This document shows positions 1-8,548 of a stretch of 64,000 nucleotides of DNA, one piece after another; the stretch's first letter is position 1, and the number at the start of each line of letters is the position of its first letter. The DNA is from CAYOWK01 sp964407665 (GTDB lineage Bacteria; Pseudomonadota; Alphaproteobacteria; Caulobacterales; Hyphomonadaceae): assembly GCA_964407665.1 (NCBI GenBank), contig CAYOWK010000018.1, positions 1 to 64,000 on the forward strand, in the 5' to 3' direction. The position numbers and the translations under genes are program-made. The notes beneath the pieces were generated by a model. That model saw nothing but the letters and a program-made list of their open reading frames with translations, made no database searches and had not been told where the DNA came from.

Positions 1-120
1 GGTCCGGGATGTGGGAGTGGGTCTAAACACCGGGCGTGTCGCTCCGGCCTTCGCTCCGGCAAGGCGGGAGGACGGGACCACGGTCAAATCCTATCCTCAC
101 ACCGGTCAGCAACCGATCTG

Positions 121-248
121 CGGGGCGCGTGGGAACACGCACCGGCCAGCGCAAGCTGGCAATTGACTACCAATGGCGCGTTTCCACGCGCCCCGGCCTC
201 CCGTTTCGGGAGGGAGCTACAGCATCACGGACGGCGAAAGCCGGTCCG
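121..248 (+). repeat. structured dispersed repeat, copy A (possible ncRNA)
   Basis: The first 82 nt match 43434-43515 at 80 of 82 positions. They fold as a three-way junction. P1 pairs 122-140 with 178-194: eleven uninterrupted pairs at the base, then a G-T, two A-T, a 2-nt bulge and three more pairs. P2 is 145-150 with 155-160, closed by a GCAA tetraloop. P3 is 162-165 with 171-174. A hairpin 197-203/207-213 and another near 228-248 with a GAAA loop follow. Both differences from copy B lie in the P2 and P3 loops. GNRA loops appear only on the plus strand, which suggests the RNA is read that way. I do not recognise the family. Confidence 0.7.
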
Positions 249-296
249 GACGGGCAAGCATATCCAGATGGAAGACACCCGCCAGAAGCAAAGTAG

Positions 297-355
297 CCCT
301 CATGGTGAGCAGGGCGCAAAGCGCCCGTCCGTCGAACCACGAGGGCGGTGCTCAC
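297..355. repeat. REP-like hairpin element
   Basis: This carries the pattern atggtgagca, then a 6-bp stem GGGCGC/GCGCCC with a short loop, then gtcc and gaaccacgagg. The same framing bases surround a different stem at 33391 and in inverted form at 33549-33623. Changed stem bases that keep pairing are typical of REP-type intergenic elements. Confidence 0.5.
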
Positions 356-437
356 AGACGGCAGGCGCACGCTATCCACACAAGGGATCGAAGCATTCAA
401 CGGTCGGCGTGCACGCCCCTCTCGCAGAACCGGAATC

Positions 438-467
438 AAAAAACCCGGAAGCGATGCTCCCGGGTTT
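438..467 (-). terminator. rho-independent terminator of the PRC-barrel gene
   Basis: On the minus strand an 11-bp GC-rich stem (466-456 pairing with 452-442, one G-U) with a 3-nt loop is followed directly by a run of six T. It lies 20-50 nt past the stop codon of the PRC-barrel gene. Confidence 0.85.
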
Positions 468-487
468 CCGATCAGATGAGCAGCAAT

Positions 488-853
488 CTACTGCCAGTAA
501 CGCGGGGCGTCGTAGTAGTCGTACACGCGGTCGCGGTAGTTGGTGCCATCGCCCTTCGTCAGCTGGTCGATCTCGTCAGCCGGCGCGGCTTCAAGCTGCT
601 CCTTCGTGAAGCCGACGACATAGCCGCCCTTCTCGGGAACAAAGTCCAGCGTGGACCAGGGCAGGGGATGATACTTCTCGTTCATGCCGAGGAAGCCGCC
701 AAATCCGACAACCGCGAACATGATGTTGTTCGACGTCTTGTCGAGCACGACGTCCTCGATCTTGCCGATCTTGTCGCCGCCCGGATTGTAGACGTCAGTG
801 CCGATGACTTTGCTGGCGCGGATGGCCGAGGTGTGGCCGGTGACTGTGGACAT
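488..853 (-). CDS. PRC-barrel domain protein
   Basis: A 121-residue cytoplasmic protein. The core (about residues 10-75) has the PRC-barrel pattern: an N-terminal segment ending in IGTDVYNPGGDKIGKIEDVV, then hydrophobic strands and a short PLPWSTL segment, followed by an acidic, tyrosine-rich tail. PRC-barrel proteins occur in RNA processing, photosynthetic reaction centres and many stand-alone stress proteins of alphaproteobacteria; this resembles the stand-alone type and its function is not known. I start at 853 because GGAGGA lies 4 nt upstream; the longer open frame to 937 lacks such a site. A terminator follows at 438-467. It appears monocistronic. Confidence 0.85.
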   Translation of the reverse strand: MSTVTGHTSAIRASKVIGTDVYNPGGDKIGKIEDVVLDKTSNNIMFAVVGFGGFLGMNEKYHPLPWSTLDFVPEKGGYVVGFTKEQLEAAPADEIDQLTKGDGTNYRDRVYDYYDAPRYWQ

Positions 854-933
854 GCTGTCCTCCATTTCGGGGTTGTGTTGGTGCAGCAACGCGCGAAGGG
901 AGGAGTTGGTTTCGGGGTTCAGGCGAGCGGCCG

Positions 934-2190
934 TCACACACCCGACAGGTCGCGCAGGCTGGCAACGAGCGGCGCGTTGTCGAGACGCGCGGGCGCTTCC
1001 GCCATGCCTTTTGCGCTGCGTATGCTCCGGCCGTCGGCATCCTGCAGCAACATCACGATGCGGTCCGCGAACGCGTCCGGTTCGCTCACGACATCGACGA
1101 GGCCATCGAGTTCCTGTCCAAACCCTTCGAGCGCCACGGGGTACGCAATGCAGGGCATCCCCAGACGCAGATATTCGGCCACCTTGATGCTGACGCCGCT
1201 CGCCAGCCGCGTCGGCGCAAGACCCAGCGACTGTGCTCCGCCCAGCGTGGCGAGATCATCCACGCGACCCAGAGGTTTGACGCCCGGCGAGGCGGCTTCC
1301 TCAGCCGTCAGCTCCTTGCACGTCGAGCCCGCGATCCAGAGTTCCGCATCGCTGATCCGGCTGCGCACGCGCGGCCAGATGTCGGCGATCAGATGCTTCA
1401 TGGCGTCTGTGTTGCCGGCGTGGCGGGTGCCGAGAAACACGCAGCGCGGCGCCCCGCCGGTCGGATTGGGCGCGTATTCCGGAACTTCCGGGCGCACCCA
1501 CACCAGACGCGACTTCGCAACTGAAGGGCCGATCCTGTCCCTTTCGTTTGCCGACGCAAAGAACAGCGCATCGGCATGACGGATCAGATCAACTTCGCGC
1601 TCGAACGTCATCGGCGTGTAGTCGGGAATCTCTCCCCGTGCACGGAAGGCTTCCGTACGCAGCGAGAAGAGATCGTGGACGAAGACGCCCGCGGGCGCGC
1701 GATGACGGAGCCGCTTCAGGACAGGCCCCAGCGGCGAATATTCCGCAATCACGAGCGCGGCGGCGCAGCGGTCGCTCGCCCGCGCCAGCGCCGCCGCTTC
1801 ACGCCCGGACAGCTCGTCGCCCAGCGGACTGTGGATGCGGGTCAGCGGCCCCAGATTGATCTTCAGCCTGAGGAACACCTCCTGGACAAGCCGCACAAAG
1901 AACCGCGCCCACACGACAGGCGAGAGGGACCAGAAGGCCCCCTTGATCCGGACGGATTGCGGCCAGACGATCTCGTCCGCGATATCGAGGAAGTCGGAAT
2001 GAACGCGGACCCAGGGCCGGTTGCCGAAGGACCGTCGCGGCGCCAGCACCAGTCGCGGAACAAGCCCCGCCTTCCGGATCGCCCGCAGGAACACCATCAG
2101 GAAGGCGCCATTGCCGGTGGCGACCGTATCGAGCTGGCGGGCGAGCAGAAGCGTCGCCACTTTCGGAGTATCAGTGCCAGGTGTCGTCAT
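934..2190 (-). CDS. glycosyltransferase, family 1/4 type
   Basis: A 418-residue GT-B type glycosyltransferase. The N-terminal half has the alternating strand/helix layout of an acceptor domain. The C-terminal half holds the donor-site elements: RCVFLGTRHAGNTDAM, then WIAGSTC, GRVDDLATL and the segment SIKVAEYLRLGMPCIAYPVALEGF, whose position matches the E-x7-E nucleotide-sugar region. It would act at the cytoplasmic face on an undecaprenyl-linked sugar. Start 2190 has GAGGGG upstream; the open frame to 2466 is probably untranslated. It ends 80 nt before the PRC-barrel start and diverges from the TPR-like gene at 2400. The neighbourhood places it in exopolysaccharide assembly; donor and acceptor are unknown. 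Confidence 0.85.
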   Translation of the reverse strand: MTTPGTDTPKVATLLLARQLDTVATGNGAFLMVFLRAIRKAGLVPRLVLAPRRSFGNRPWVRVHSDFLDIADEIVWPQSVRIKGAFWSLSPVVWARFFVRLVQEVFLRLKINLGPLTRIHSPLGDELSGREAAALARASDRCAAALVIAEYSPLGPVLKRLRHRAPAGVFVHDLFSLRTEAFRARGEIPDYTPMTFEREVDLIRHADALFFASANERDRIGPSVAKSRLVWVRPEVPEYAPNPTGGAPRCVFLGTRHAGNTDAMKHLIADIWPRVRSRISDAELWIAGSTCKELTAEEAASPGVKPLGRVDDLATLGGAQSLGLAPTRLASGVSIKVAEYLRLGMPCIAYPVALEGFGQELDGLVDVVSEPDAFADRIVMLLQDADGRSIRSAKGMAEAPARLDNAPLVASLRDLSGV

Positions 2191-2399
2191 GTGCCCCTCG
2201 CTGCGGCGCCAACTCTGCAAGTAAGGAGCCGGGTGCGCACAGTTTCCGGCATTCGGGACGGACGCGGTTAACGAAGTCTGTTGAAAGTCGGTCTGCGCCG
2301 CGAAAGGATCTGTCAGTCGTGAAAAATCCTGCCAATCCAGCAGTGACGCGGACAGCCGCTGAGCCTCCAGAGAAGCCTGCCCGGCAGGAAAACCCCGGC

Positions 2400-3062
2400 A
2401 TGAAGCCATTGCAGGTTGCAGGCTGGGTGAGCGGGATGGCGCTTTTCGCTGCCGTTCTGGCGCCAATCGCTGACGCGATCGCCCGGGATGTCTCCCTTCA
2501 GGCCATGGTGGCGGCGGATGAAGCCGCGATGCAGACCTACCGGCCGGTTGTTCCCGGCGTCCCGCCCGCCATCGACAATCTCGAAGCCATCAGCGAGATC
2601 GCCCTCTCCGACGACGATCTGGAACTCGCCCTGTCCGCTGCCCGCGACGCTGTCGCCGCAGATCCAGACAGGGCCTTCGTCTGGGCGCGGCTCGCCTACC
2701 TTGAAACCGAGCGGGCCGGATCGGTGACGCCCGCAGCGCTTGAAGCGATCGGCCGCTCGATCGACGCATGCCCCCTCTGCGACGAAGAGCTCATTCGCTG
2801 GCGCTTCAAGTACGTGCTCTCGAACTGGGCTTCTATTCCGGAAGACCTGCGCAACCGTACCTTTGAAACCGCCGACATCCTGCGCTGGACGGGCCGAAAC
2901 GCCGACTTCCTGGCCGAGATGCGGATCAAGTCGATGGCCGCCGGGGTTCCGTTCGACGAATACCGCTCGAGAGTGAATACGCCGGTCCACACCCTGGAGC
3001 TGGATTTCATCGAGCAGCCGGCAAGCGCCGCCCCGGACCTGCGTCTGCGCGCCGCCGAATAG
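2400..3062 (+). CDS. exported protein with TPR-like helices, EPS locus
   Basis: A 220-residue protein with an N-terminal hydrophobic stretch (about residues 7-25, ending in ADAIA) that looks like a signal sequence. The remainder is helical and alanine-rich: LELALSAARDAVAADPD followed by AFVWARLAYLET resembles one tetratricopeptide repeat, and a weaker second helix pair follows. Two cysteines sit close together (DACPLCDEE). Similar short TPR-like exported proteins lie in polysaccharide loci, where they are thought to scaffold the envelope machinery; this role is inferred from position only. Start 2400 is chosen because AGGAA precedes it and the signal sequence then begins directly. It converges on the flippase gene (15-nt gap). 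Confidence 0.7.
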   Translation: MKPLQVAGWVSGMALFAAVLAPIADAIARDVSLQAMVAADEAAMQTYRPVVPGVPPAIDNLEAISEIALSDDDLELALSAARDAVAADPDRAFVWARLAYLETERAGSVTPAALEAIGRSIDACPLCDEELIRWRFKYVLSNWASIPEDLRNRTFETADILRWTGRNADFLAEMRIKSMAAGVPFDEYRSRVNTPVHTLELDFIEQPASAAPDLRLRAAE

Positions 3063-3077
3063 TTCGGCGTCCAGACG

Positions 3078-4577
3078 TCAGGCCGCTCCCATCGCCGGGT
3101 CTCCGCCTGCAGAGGCAGGTTCGCCCGCCGCATCCTTGGCGCCACGCAGCCCGCGGATCACGCCCAGCGTCCAGCCCTTGAAGATCAGCAGCAGCACCCC
3201 AGTATAGACAACAACGCCAACAGCGGCCTTGCCCGCAAGCCCGGTCATGGCGTCGGCAGGCAGCACGGCGCCCACTCCCAGCACAGCGGCGCCCATCACG
3301 GCCGCGGCGACATAGGGCGGGGCAATGGCCCCCAGCAGGTCCCGCGCCCGGCACCCCATCTCCCGGAGGATCAGCGTAAAAGCAAACATGAAAATCGGCA
3401 GGTTCTGCAGCGAAAGCGCGATCAGGACGGCCGTCATCCCGAACGGCTTGGCGGCAAAGACGCCGCCGACCACGAGAATGACGTCCACAACCGACAGCCA
3501 GATCAGAAGCTGCATGCGGCCCAGCGACGTCAGAATGGCGTTCCGGAAGTTCGTAAGCGGGATGACGATGGCGCCCGTGAGAGCAAGCACCCCCAGCATC
3601 GAGGCGACAGGCGCGTAATTCTCGTCGAACATCAGGTCGATCAGATCTCCCGAGGTCAGCGCGACGCCGATATAGCCCGGTACGCAGATCAGGGCCGTCA
3701 GCCGGGACAGCTGCAGGAACACATTGCGCCGCTGCTCGCGGTCTTCACCCGCCTTCGAGATCAGGACGACCCACATCCCGGCGATCGGGTTGACCAGCGC
3801 TGAGAGGACCACATCGTACAGCTTGCAGGCGACGCGGTAGCATCCCAGCAGAACCGTGCCGAACGTGGCGCCGATGAAGACGTCGACAAAGCGGGGAACG
3901 GTCCCCTCGATTCCCTGGGCGGCAAAGATCGTTCCCGTCGCCTTGAGGAACGGGCCGGCGGCCTTCCGGTCAAACTCGAAGGTCGGGAACACGCGGGTGT
4001 GGATCATGATCATCGCGGTCGACACGAAGACCTGCACAAAGCGTTGAACAACCAGCGCCCAGGCCCAGTATTCCGTCATCGCAACCGCCAGCGCGCAGAC
4101 GCCGCCCGCAATCGACGAGCCCATTCCCCGAATGGCGACGCCGCGAAAATCGAGGTTCTGCCGCGCAACCGCGAAGGGCGCGACGCTGAGCGGGAGAGGA
4201 ACGAGGGTGAGGGCGAGGGCGATCAGGACGGGCGCGAGATCGGGCTCGTTCATCCACTCGGCCATGGGGGCGGCGCCTACCACCAGCAGGGCGGTCGGAA
4301 CGAACACGATCCCCATGATGCACCAGAACGCGGTCGACAGCATCCGGCGCGAGAATTCCTGGGCGCGGACAATGGCGTCGATGGCGGCGGAAGAGCCCTG
4401 CACAGCGACATAGTCAACGAAGGCCGCGGCGAGCGCAAAGACCCCAAACACATGCGGGCCGAGCCGGGCGGCTAGCAGAATGAATATCCCGGACATCGCA
4501 AGCTGGGAGACCACCATGCTGGCGGTATTCCAGATCATTGCGGAGCGAACCGCCGCGCCGACGCCGCCAGATGACAT
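3078..4577 (-). CDS. Wzx-type polysaccharide flippase
   Basis: A 499-residue integral membrane protein with about 12-14 hydrophobic helices from residue 12 to 480 and almost no soluble domain, as in the oligosaccharide flippase (PST/MVF) superfamily. The early segment LLAARLGPHVFGVFALAAAF matches the first-helix pair signature of Wzx/RfbX proteins. It would move lipid-linked repeat units from the cytoplasmic to the periplasmic face for Wzy-type polymerisation. Start 4577 (MSSGG) is preferred to the upstream ATG at 4649 because the leading 24 residues are arginine-rich and unlike a family N-terminus. It is divergent from the ExoA-like gene across 190 nt. The holdfast locus in this window has no flippase of its own, so this protein might also serve it (inference). 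Confidence 0.88.
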   Translation of the reverse strand: MSSGGVGAAVRSAMIWNTASMVVSQLAMSGIFILLAARLGPHVFGVFALAAAFVDYVAVQGSSAAIDAIVRAQEFSRRMLSTAFWCIMGIVFVPTALLVVGAAPMAEWMNEPDLAPVLIALALTLVPLPLSVAPFAVARQNLDFRGVAIRGMGSSIAGGVCALAVAMTEYWAWALVVQRFVQVFVSTAMIMIHTRVFPTFEFDRKAAGPFLKATGTIFAAQGIEGTVPRFVDVFIGATFGTVLLGCYRVACKLYDVVLSALVNPIAGMWVVLISKAGEDREQRRNVFLQLSRLTALICVPGYIGVALTSGDLIDLMFDENYAPVASMLGVLALTGAIVIPLTNFRNAILTSLGRMQLLIWLSVVDVILVVGGVFAAKPFGMTAVLIALSLQNLPIFMFAFTLILREMGCRARDLLGAIAPPYVAAAVMGAAVLGVGAVLPADAMTGLAGKAAVGVVVYTGVLLLIFKGWTLGVIRGLRGAKDAAGEPASAGGDPAMGAA

Positions 4578-4767
4578 TGGTTGTTCCCGACTCCGATGAC
4601 GTCCGGCTTTGATACGGCCGCGCGACCTTACGGGCGCGCTCCTTACCAAACGATGCCAGATTTGGGCCGCCTCCGGAGGTTTGCCGATTTGCTCTGGCCG
4701 GCGCTAACCGTCGCGGCAACAGACTTGCTGGGACCTGTGCAGGAAACGTCCGTGTCGGGACCCGCAC

Positions 4768-5856
4768 ATGTCGACTCTCAGTCTGAAGCTGCCGCCAGAA
4801 GCCGCTGAAACGGCCAATGAAAACCGTGCTGTACGTCTCTCAGGAGACGAACTCCTCGCCGTGATCCCCGCCCTTAACGAAGCGGCTCATATCGAAACAT
4901 GCATTCGGTCGCTGTTCGTGGCCGACGAACGTGTCTCGCGTGTTCGTATCGTGGTCGCCGATGGCGGATCGATGGATGGCACACCCGAAATCGTCGAACG
5001 GCTTGCGCTTGAGTTTCCGAATGTTGTCCTCCTTCGAAATCCGAAGAAGCTCCAGGCGGCTGCGATTAACCTTGCTGTGGCCGTGCATGGCGAGGGTCGC
5101 GAGATCCTCGTGCGCTGCGACGCCCATTCCATCTATCCTGCAAACTTCATCCTCGACTGCGCCGAATCCCTTCGCAGCCACGCTGTTCACTCGATCGTCA
5201 TTCCGATGGACGCCAAGGGCGACAGCTGCTTTCAGCGCGCCAACGCCTATATAGTCGATACGCCGCTCGGTTCGGGCGGCTCGACCCACCGCGGCGGTCG
5301 CGTGTCGAAGCTGGTCGACCATGGCCACCACGCCGCGTTTCTGATGTCGTCCTTCACGGAAATCGGCGGTTATGACGAAACCTTCTCGCACAACGAGGAC
5401 GCCGAGTACGACCGGCGGCTCAGTGCAGCAGGCGGCCGCATCTTCCTCGATGCGGATATCCGCATCTCGTATCTGCCGCGCGCCACGCCGTCCGGGCTCG
5501 CGCGGCAGTACTACAACTACGGCCGTGGGCGCGCCCGCAACTTCATGAAGCACGGAGACCATCCCCGGCTTCGCCAGATGGCGCCGCCGGCGACCCTTGT
5601 GAGCTGCGTTACCGGTCTGCTGCTGGCCCCGTTCTTCCCGCTGGCTCTCGCAGCGCCCGCAGGCTACCTCGCGCTTCTCGTCGTGGCCTCGCTTGTCGTT
5701 GCGATCAAGATGAAGTCGCCCTGCGGCCTGCTTGCAGGCGTAGCGTCCGGCATCATGCACTTCTCGTGGTCTGCCGGTTTCATCCGGCAGTACGTAGCGA
5801 CCTGGTTGAAAGGTAAGGACCCAAGGGTCAGTACAGGGAGCTCTTTCGCTCGCTGA
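4768..5856 (+). CDS. ExoA-like family 2 glycosyltransferase
   Basis: A 362-residue GT-A enzyme. Residues 30-230 hold the catalytic fold: VIPALNEAAHIETC, the first acidic motif VVADGGSMDGT, RCDAHSIYP in the DXD position, and HNEDAEYDRRL as the ED-Y base motif. A GSGGSTHRGG loop is typical of succinoglycan ExoA-type enzymes. Two or three hydrophobic helices at about 275-345 anchor it to the membrane. ExoA adds glucose to the lipid-linked first sugar in rhizobia; the sugar used here cannot be read from sequence. It overlaps the convergent small gene at 5828 by 29 bp. It may share the divergent 190-nt promoter region with the flippase. Confidence 0.88.
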   Translation: MSTLSLKLPPEAAETANENRAVRLSGDELLAVIPALNEAAHIETCIRSLFVADERVSRVRIVVADGGSMDGTPEIVERLALEFPNVVLLRNPKKLQAAAINLAVAVHGEGREILVRCDAHSIYPANFILDCAESLRSHAVHSIVIPMDAKGDSCFQRANAYIVDTPLGSGGSTHRGGRVSKLVDHGHHAAFLMSSFTEIGGYDETFSHNEDAEYDRRLSAAGGRIFLDADIRISYLPRATPSGLARQYYNYGRGRARNFMKHGDHPRLRQMAPPATLVSCVTGLLLAPFFPLALAAPAGYLALLVVASLVVAIKMKSPCGLLAGVASGIMHFSWSAGFIRQYVATWLKGKDPRVSTGSSFAR

Positions 5857-6196
5857 CCTTGGTCGCCGCGCGCTCGAACAGCATGTCGACGAGCTGGCTG
5901 TTGCTCTTGCCGGCCATGTCGATCCGGGTCGCCAGATTGTTCTCGCGAAGGATCTGCTTGATCTGGTTGGGCTTGAGGCCGCCGAAGACCGAATAGAAAT
6001 GCGTCCGGTCGCCGTTCGCGGCGATGATGTACGGGTTCGCGACGTCGGCCTTGGTTTCGTCATCAAAGACGACCGTGCCGCCCAGGGCCTTCACGAGTCT
6101 GGACGCGAGCCGCGGGTTTGACCGCACCTCGTCGCGCAGTTCGTCGAAGAACCGGTCAAGATACTCTACCGGGTTCAGTCTCGAATCTTCTGCCAT
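5828..6196 (-). CDS. small protein coupled to ParA, possible SAP-like C-terminus
   Basis: A 122-residue soluble protein of unknown function. The N-terminal part (VEYLDRFFDELRDEV) is amphipathic helical. The C-terminal third (GGLKPNQIKQILRENNLAT followed by SNSQLVDMLFERAAT) resembles the helix-extension-helix layout of SAP-type nucleic-acid binding modules, although I cannot confirm this without a search. Its start codon lies inside the end of the ParA gene (22-nt overlap), which implies translational coupling and a shared task, for example as the ATPase regulator or cargo adaptor. Its 3' end overlaps the convergent glycosyltransferase by 29 bp. Confidence 0.75.
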   Translation of the reverse strand: MAEDSRLNPVEYLDRFFDELRDEVRSNPRLASRLVKALGGTVVFDDETKADVANPYIIAANGDRTHFYSVFGGLKPNQIKQILRENNLATRIDMAGKSNSQLVDMLFERAATKVSERKSSLY

Positions 6197-7095
6197 GTCG
6201 CGCCCGTTCTCTGGCTGAGGAAGTCCGTGAACCTCTCCGCCAGCCTTCTCACATCTCCCTTTACGCCACCGTACTTGCCCCTGAACGTGTTGTAGGAGTC
6301 GAGCGCCGCCCGATCCATTGCGTTCAGGACGTGGACGGACTCAGGGATTGTCGGTCCGAACCATCTGTCACTCAGATATATCTCCCTGAGTTCCTGTACG
6401 ACCTGCCGGGCGTACCGGGTGTCGCGGAATCGGGTGACCAGCACAAAATTCCGGCTGGGAAGGTCGGCCGCGATGTACTTTCCGACCCAGTCCGAGAACT
6501 GTTTGGTGCCCCAGGTGGATACCGAGTCCGCAATCGTAGGGGTGACGTACACGTCAGCCAGGGCCAGCCCCGCGCGCGCAAGCGGCGACAGGTGCGGGGG
6601 GCAATCAAGCAGAATGACATCGTAGAGCGACTCGAGGGGGGCGAAGGCCTCGCGCAGGTAGGCTGCAAGCGCGGCCGATAGGGTCGTTGGGGTGCCCGCC
6701 TTGGAGTACCACTCCTCCTCGAGGCTCAGCTCGCGCAGCCTGAGCTGGGGGTGGGACGGCAGGATGGAGATCCAGCCCTTCCGCTCGTCCTGTTCTTCCG
6801 CGATCCGGAGTTCTTCAAGCGAAACGGCGTTCGGCATGATGAACGGCGCGGCGGCAGCGGGCCGGCCGGCCATGAATTCCGCTACCAGGTGGTGGGCGCT
6901 CTTGCCCTGATCGGATGCGGCCTGAACGCCGCGTTCCGTAAGGAGCATCTGGCTGGAGTTGGCCTGCGGGTCCAGATCGATGACGAGGACGTTCATGCCA
7001 TAGAAATAGGCCAGTCCGTCGGCGAGCATGACCGTGGTCGTCGACTTGCCGACGCCGCCTTTCAGGTTCGCAATGGCGGCCGTGATTCCCGGCAT
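6175..7095 (-). CDS. ParA/MinD-family ATPase in EPS locus
   Basis: A 306-residue deviant Walker-A ATPase. KGGVGKST at residues 12-19 contains the two lysines of the family, LVIDLDPQANSS follows as the A' motif, and DVILLDCPPHLSPL is the Walker B. These ATPases dimerise on ATP and bind membrane or DNA to position cargo. No ParB or parS-like element is next to it, and it lies between polysaccharide genes, so segregation of the chromosome is unlikely to be its job. A role in placing the export machine, or regulation as proposed for BcsQ in cellulose loci, is inferred. It is followed by the coupled 122-residue gene. Confidence 0.88.
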   Translation of the reverse strand: MPGITAAIANLKGGVGKSTTTVMLADGLAYFYGMNVLVIDLDPQANSSQMLLTERGVQAASDQGKSAHHLVAEFMAGRPAAAAPFIMPNAVSLEELRIAEEQDERKGWISILPSHPQLRLRELSLEEEWYSKAGTPTTLSAALAAYLREAFAPLESLYDVILLDCPPHLSPLARAGLALADVYVTPTIADSVSTWGTKQFSDWVGKYIAADLPSRNFVLVTRFRDTRYARQVVQELREIYLSDRWFGPTIPESVHVLNAMDRAALDSYNTFRGKYGGVKGDVRRLAERFTDFLSQRTGATWQKIRD

Positions 7096-7216
7096 GTTCC
7101 TCTCCGTCGAACCTGCTTCAGCCGGCCCGCCCGTCCCACACCCGGCTCATGTCGCATATGCGCAGCGGATGCAAGAAGGCTCACCCCGGGGTTGCGGATA
7201 CACTAACCAGGCGAAC

Positions 7217-8548
7217 CTAATTTGTGCGGCGCGATGGCTCCCGCGCAATCCCCGTGGATAGTCCGGTTACAAACGCGAGAAGCAGGAAGAGGGCAGGCAG
7301 GTCCAGGGAGGAATCTGTGGCTCCATGGGCCAACAGAAACAGGGCCAGGGCAACCGTCAGCCTTGCGAAGGTCCGCGGCGTCCGGCGGCTGCCGACCGAG
7401 CGGATGACCACATACGCGGGCGCCACAAGCAGTACGACTCCGAGCAGGACACCTGCAGCTCCGGTTTCCACCAGCCACCTGATAGCGACATTCTGGGCGT
7501 CACCCGGCGCCTGCATCGCGATCGCGTTCGCAAGTGTCATGGACCTGTCGCGGACCGCTTCAATCGAACCGAGACCGTGCCCGAGCAGAGGGGCCTGCCG
7601 CCAGGCGTCAATATAGGCAAAGACCCGTTGCAGCCGGGGGGCGTCGCCAAGGCCGGCTGCAGCGCCCTGAACCGTTTCGTCGTGGGTCCAGCCGAGGGTT
7701 ACGCCTCCGGCAACCATGAGCAGGGACAGGACGGGCGCCGCCTTCTCCGCGATCCGCAGCCAGAGGCTGCGATGATCACGCGTGAGAATGGAGCGTGTAT
7801 CCCACCAGACATGGCCAACCAGAACTCCGCCGCACAGCAGGATGCCGACAGCTGATCCGCTCAGGAACAGGCAGGTGGCCGCGAAGCCGGCAAGAAGCAG
7901 CCCGCCAAGGCCGTCGCGCAGAAGGCGATCGAGGACTTCGGAGCGGGCGAGGCCTTCGGCGTCGATCCGCTTGATGACGTGGGTCACTCGCGCGCATCCC
8001 AGCAGCACGAGCGCGCCGAACACCAGAGCCGCCGCGACGAGCGATGTAAAGCCGGCTGCAATGGAGACGGCGTCTGCGCTGTTCATGACCTGTGCAACAT
8101 GGCCGACAAACGCCCACATGCAGTAGGCCAGCCCAGTCCAGACAAGGCCTGCCCATGCGGCATCGATCGAAGCGCGCGTGCGACCGGAGAGATGCCCGAC
8201 GGTCCACGCTGCAACTGCCGCTGACAGGACAACAAGCTGCGGGATCGCCTCGATGAGCCCCCCTGCCAGCGTGCTGGCGCCGTAGGCCCAGATCAGCAGG
8301 AGTACAGCGCCTGCCTGCCACGGCGCTGCGCGCGGGCCCGCTATCGCGAGCGCCCCGATCGCCGAAACACACATCATCGCGGAGACGACCAGCGCCGCCA
8401 TTTTCTGCTCGGCGCCAAAAAGCGCCAGCCCCAGAAACAGGGTGGCGATGGCGCCGAGCGGCAGTACATAGTCTCTGCGCCGGGTCCGCCGGCCCGAGCC
8501 GCTGAGGGCAGCTGCGCTATCGCCAGACTTGGCAGGGAAGGCGCTCAT
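7217..8548 (-). CDS. Wzy-like polysaccharide polymerase / O-antigen ligase family
   Basis: A 443-residue membrane protein with about 11-12 helices. Between helices near residue 320-365 lies the periplasmic loop RVFAYIDAWRQAPLLGHGLG, which matches the O-antigen ligase/Wzy_C signature (arginine, W, then P-LGHG). It would polymerise flipped repeat units in the periplasm. Start 8548 gives a 4-nt ATGA overlap with the upstream glycosyltransferase gene, which indicates translational coupling; the next ATG at 8575 would intrude further into that gene. It ends 121 nt before parA on the same strand, so all four minus-strand genes may share a transcript. Confidence 0.82.
   Translation of the reverse strand: MSAFPAKSGDSAAALSGSGRRTRRRDYVLPLGAIATLFLGLALFGAEQKMAALVVSAMMCVSAIGALAIAGPRAAPWQAGAVLLLIWAYGASTLAGGLIEAIPQLVVLSAAVAAWTVGHLSGRTRASIDAAWAGLVWTGLAYCMWAFVGHVAQVMNSADAVSIAAGFTSLVAAALVFGALVLLGCARVTHVIKRIDAEGLARSEVLDRLLRDGLGGLLLAGFAATCLFLSGSAVGILLCGGVLVGHVWWDTRSILTRDHRSLWLRIAEKAAPVLSLLMVAGGVTLGWTHDETVQGAAAGLGDAPRLQRVFAYIDAWRQAPLLGHGLGSIEAVRDRSMTLANAIAMQAPGDAQNVAIRWLVETGAAGVLLGVVLLVAPAYVVIRSVGSRRTPRTFARLTVALALFLLAHGATDSSLDLPALFLLLAFVTGLSTGIAREPSRRTN

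Larger units (their letters stand above)
1..437. other. non-coding start of window with repeats
   Basis: I see no credible gene here. The short open frames have no ribosome site and overlap repeats. The stretch holds a structured dispersed repeat (121-248), a REP-like hairpin (about 297-355) and the approach to the terminator of the PRC-barrel gene that enters from the right on the minus strand. Confidence 0.6.

Noticed and set aside
121..248. Copy A as a known riboswitch or hammerhead ribozyme
   Set aside because: The hammerhead core bases (CUGAUGA and GAAA at fixed places) and the cobalamin, SAM or c-di-GMP consensus elements are not present.
173..1579. 468-residue plus-strand ORF
   Set aside because: It lies antisense to the PRC-barrel and glycosyltransferase genes, starts in a repeat and has no ribosome site.
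6175..7095. Chromosome partition locus parAB/parS
   Set aside because: No ParB-like gene and no repeated parS-type palindrome is next to the ATPase gene.
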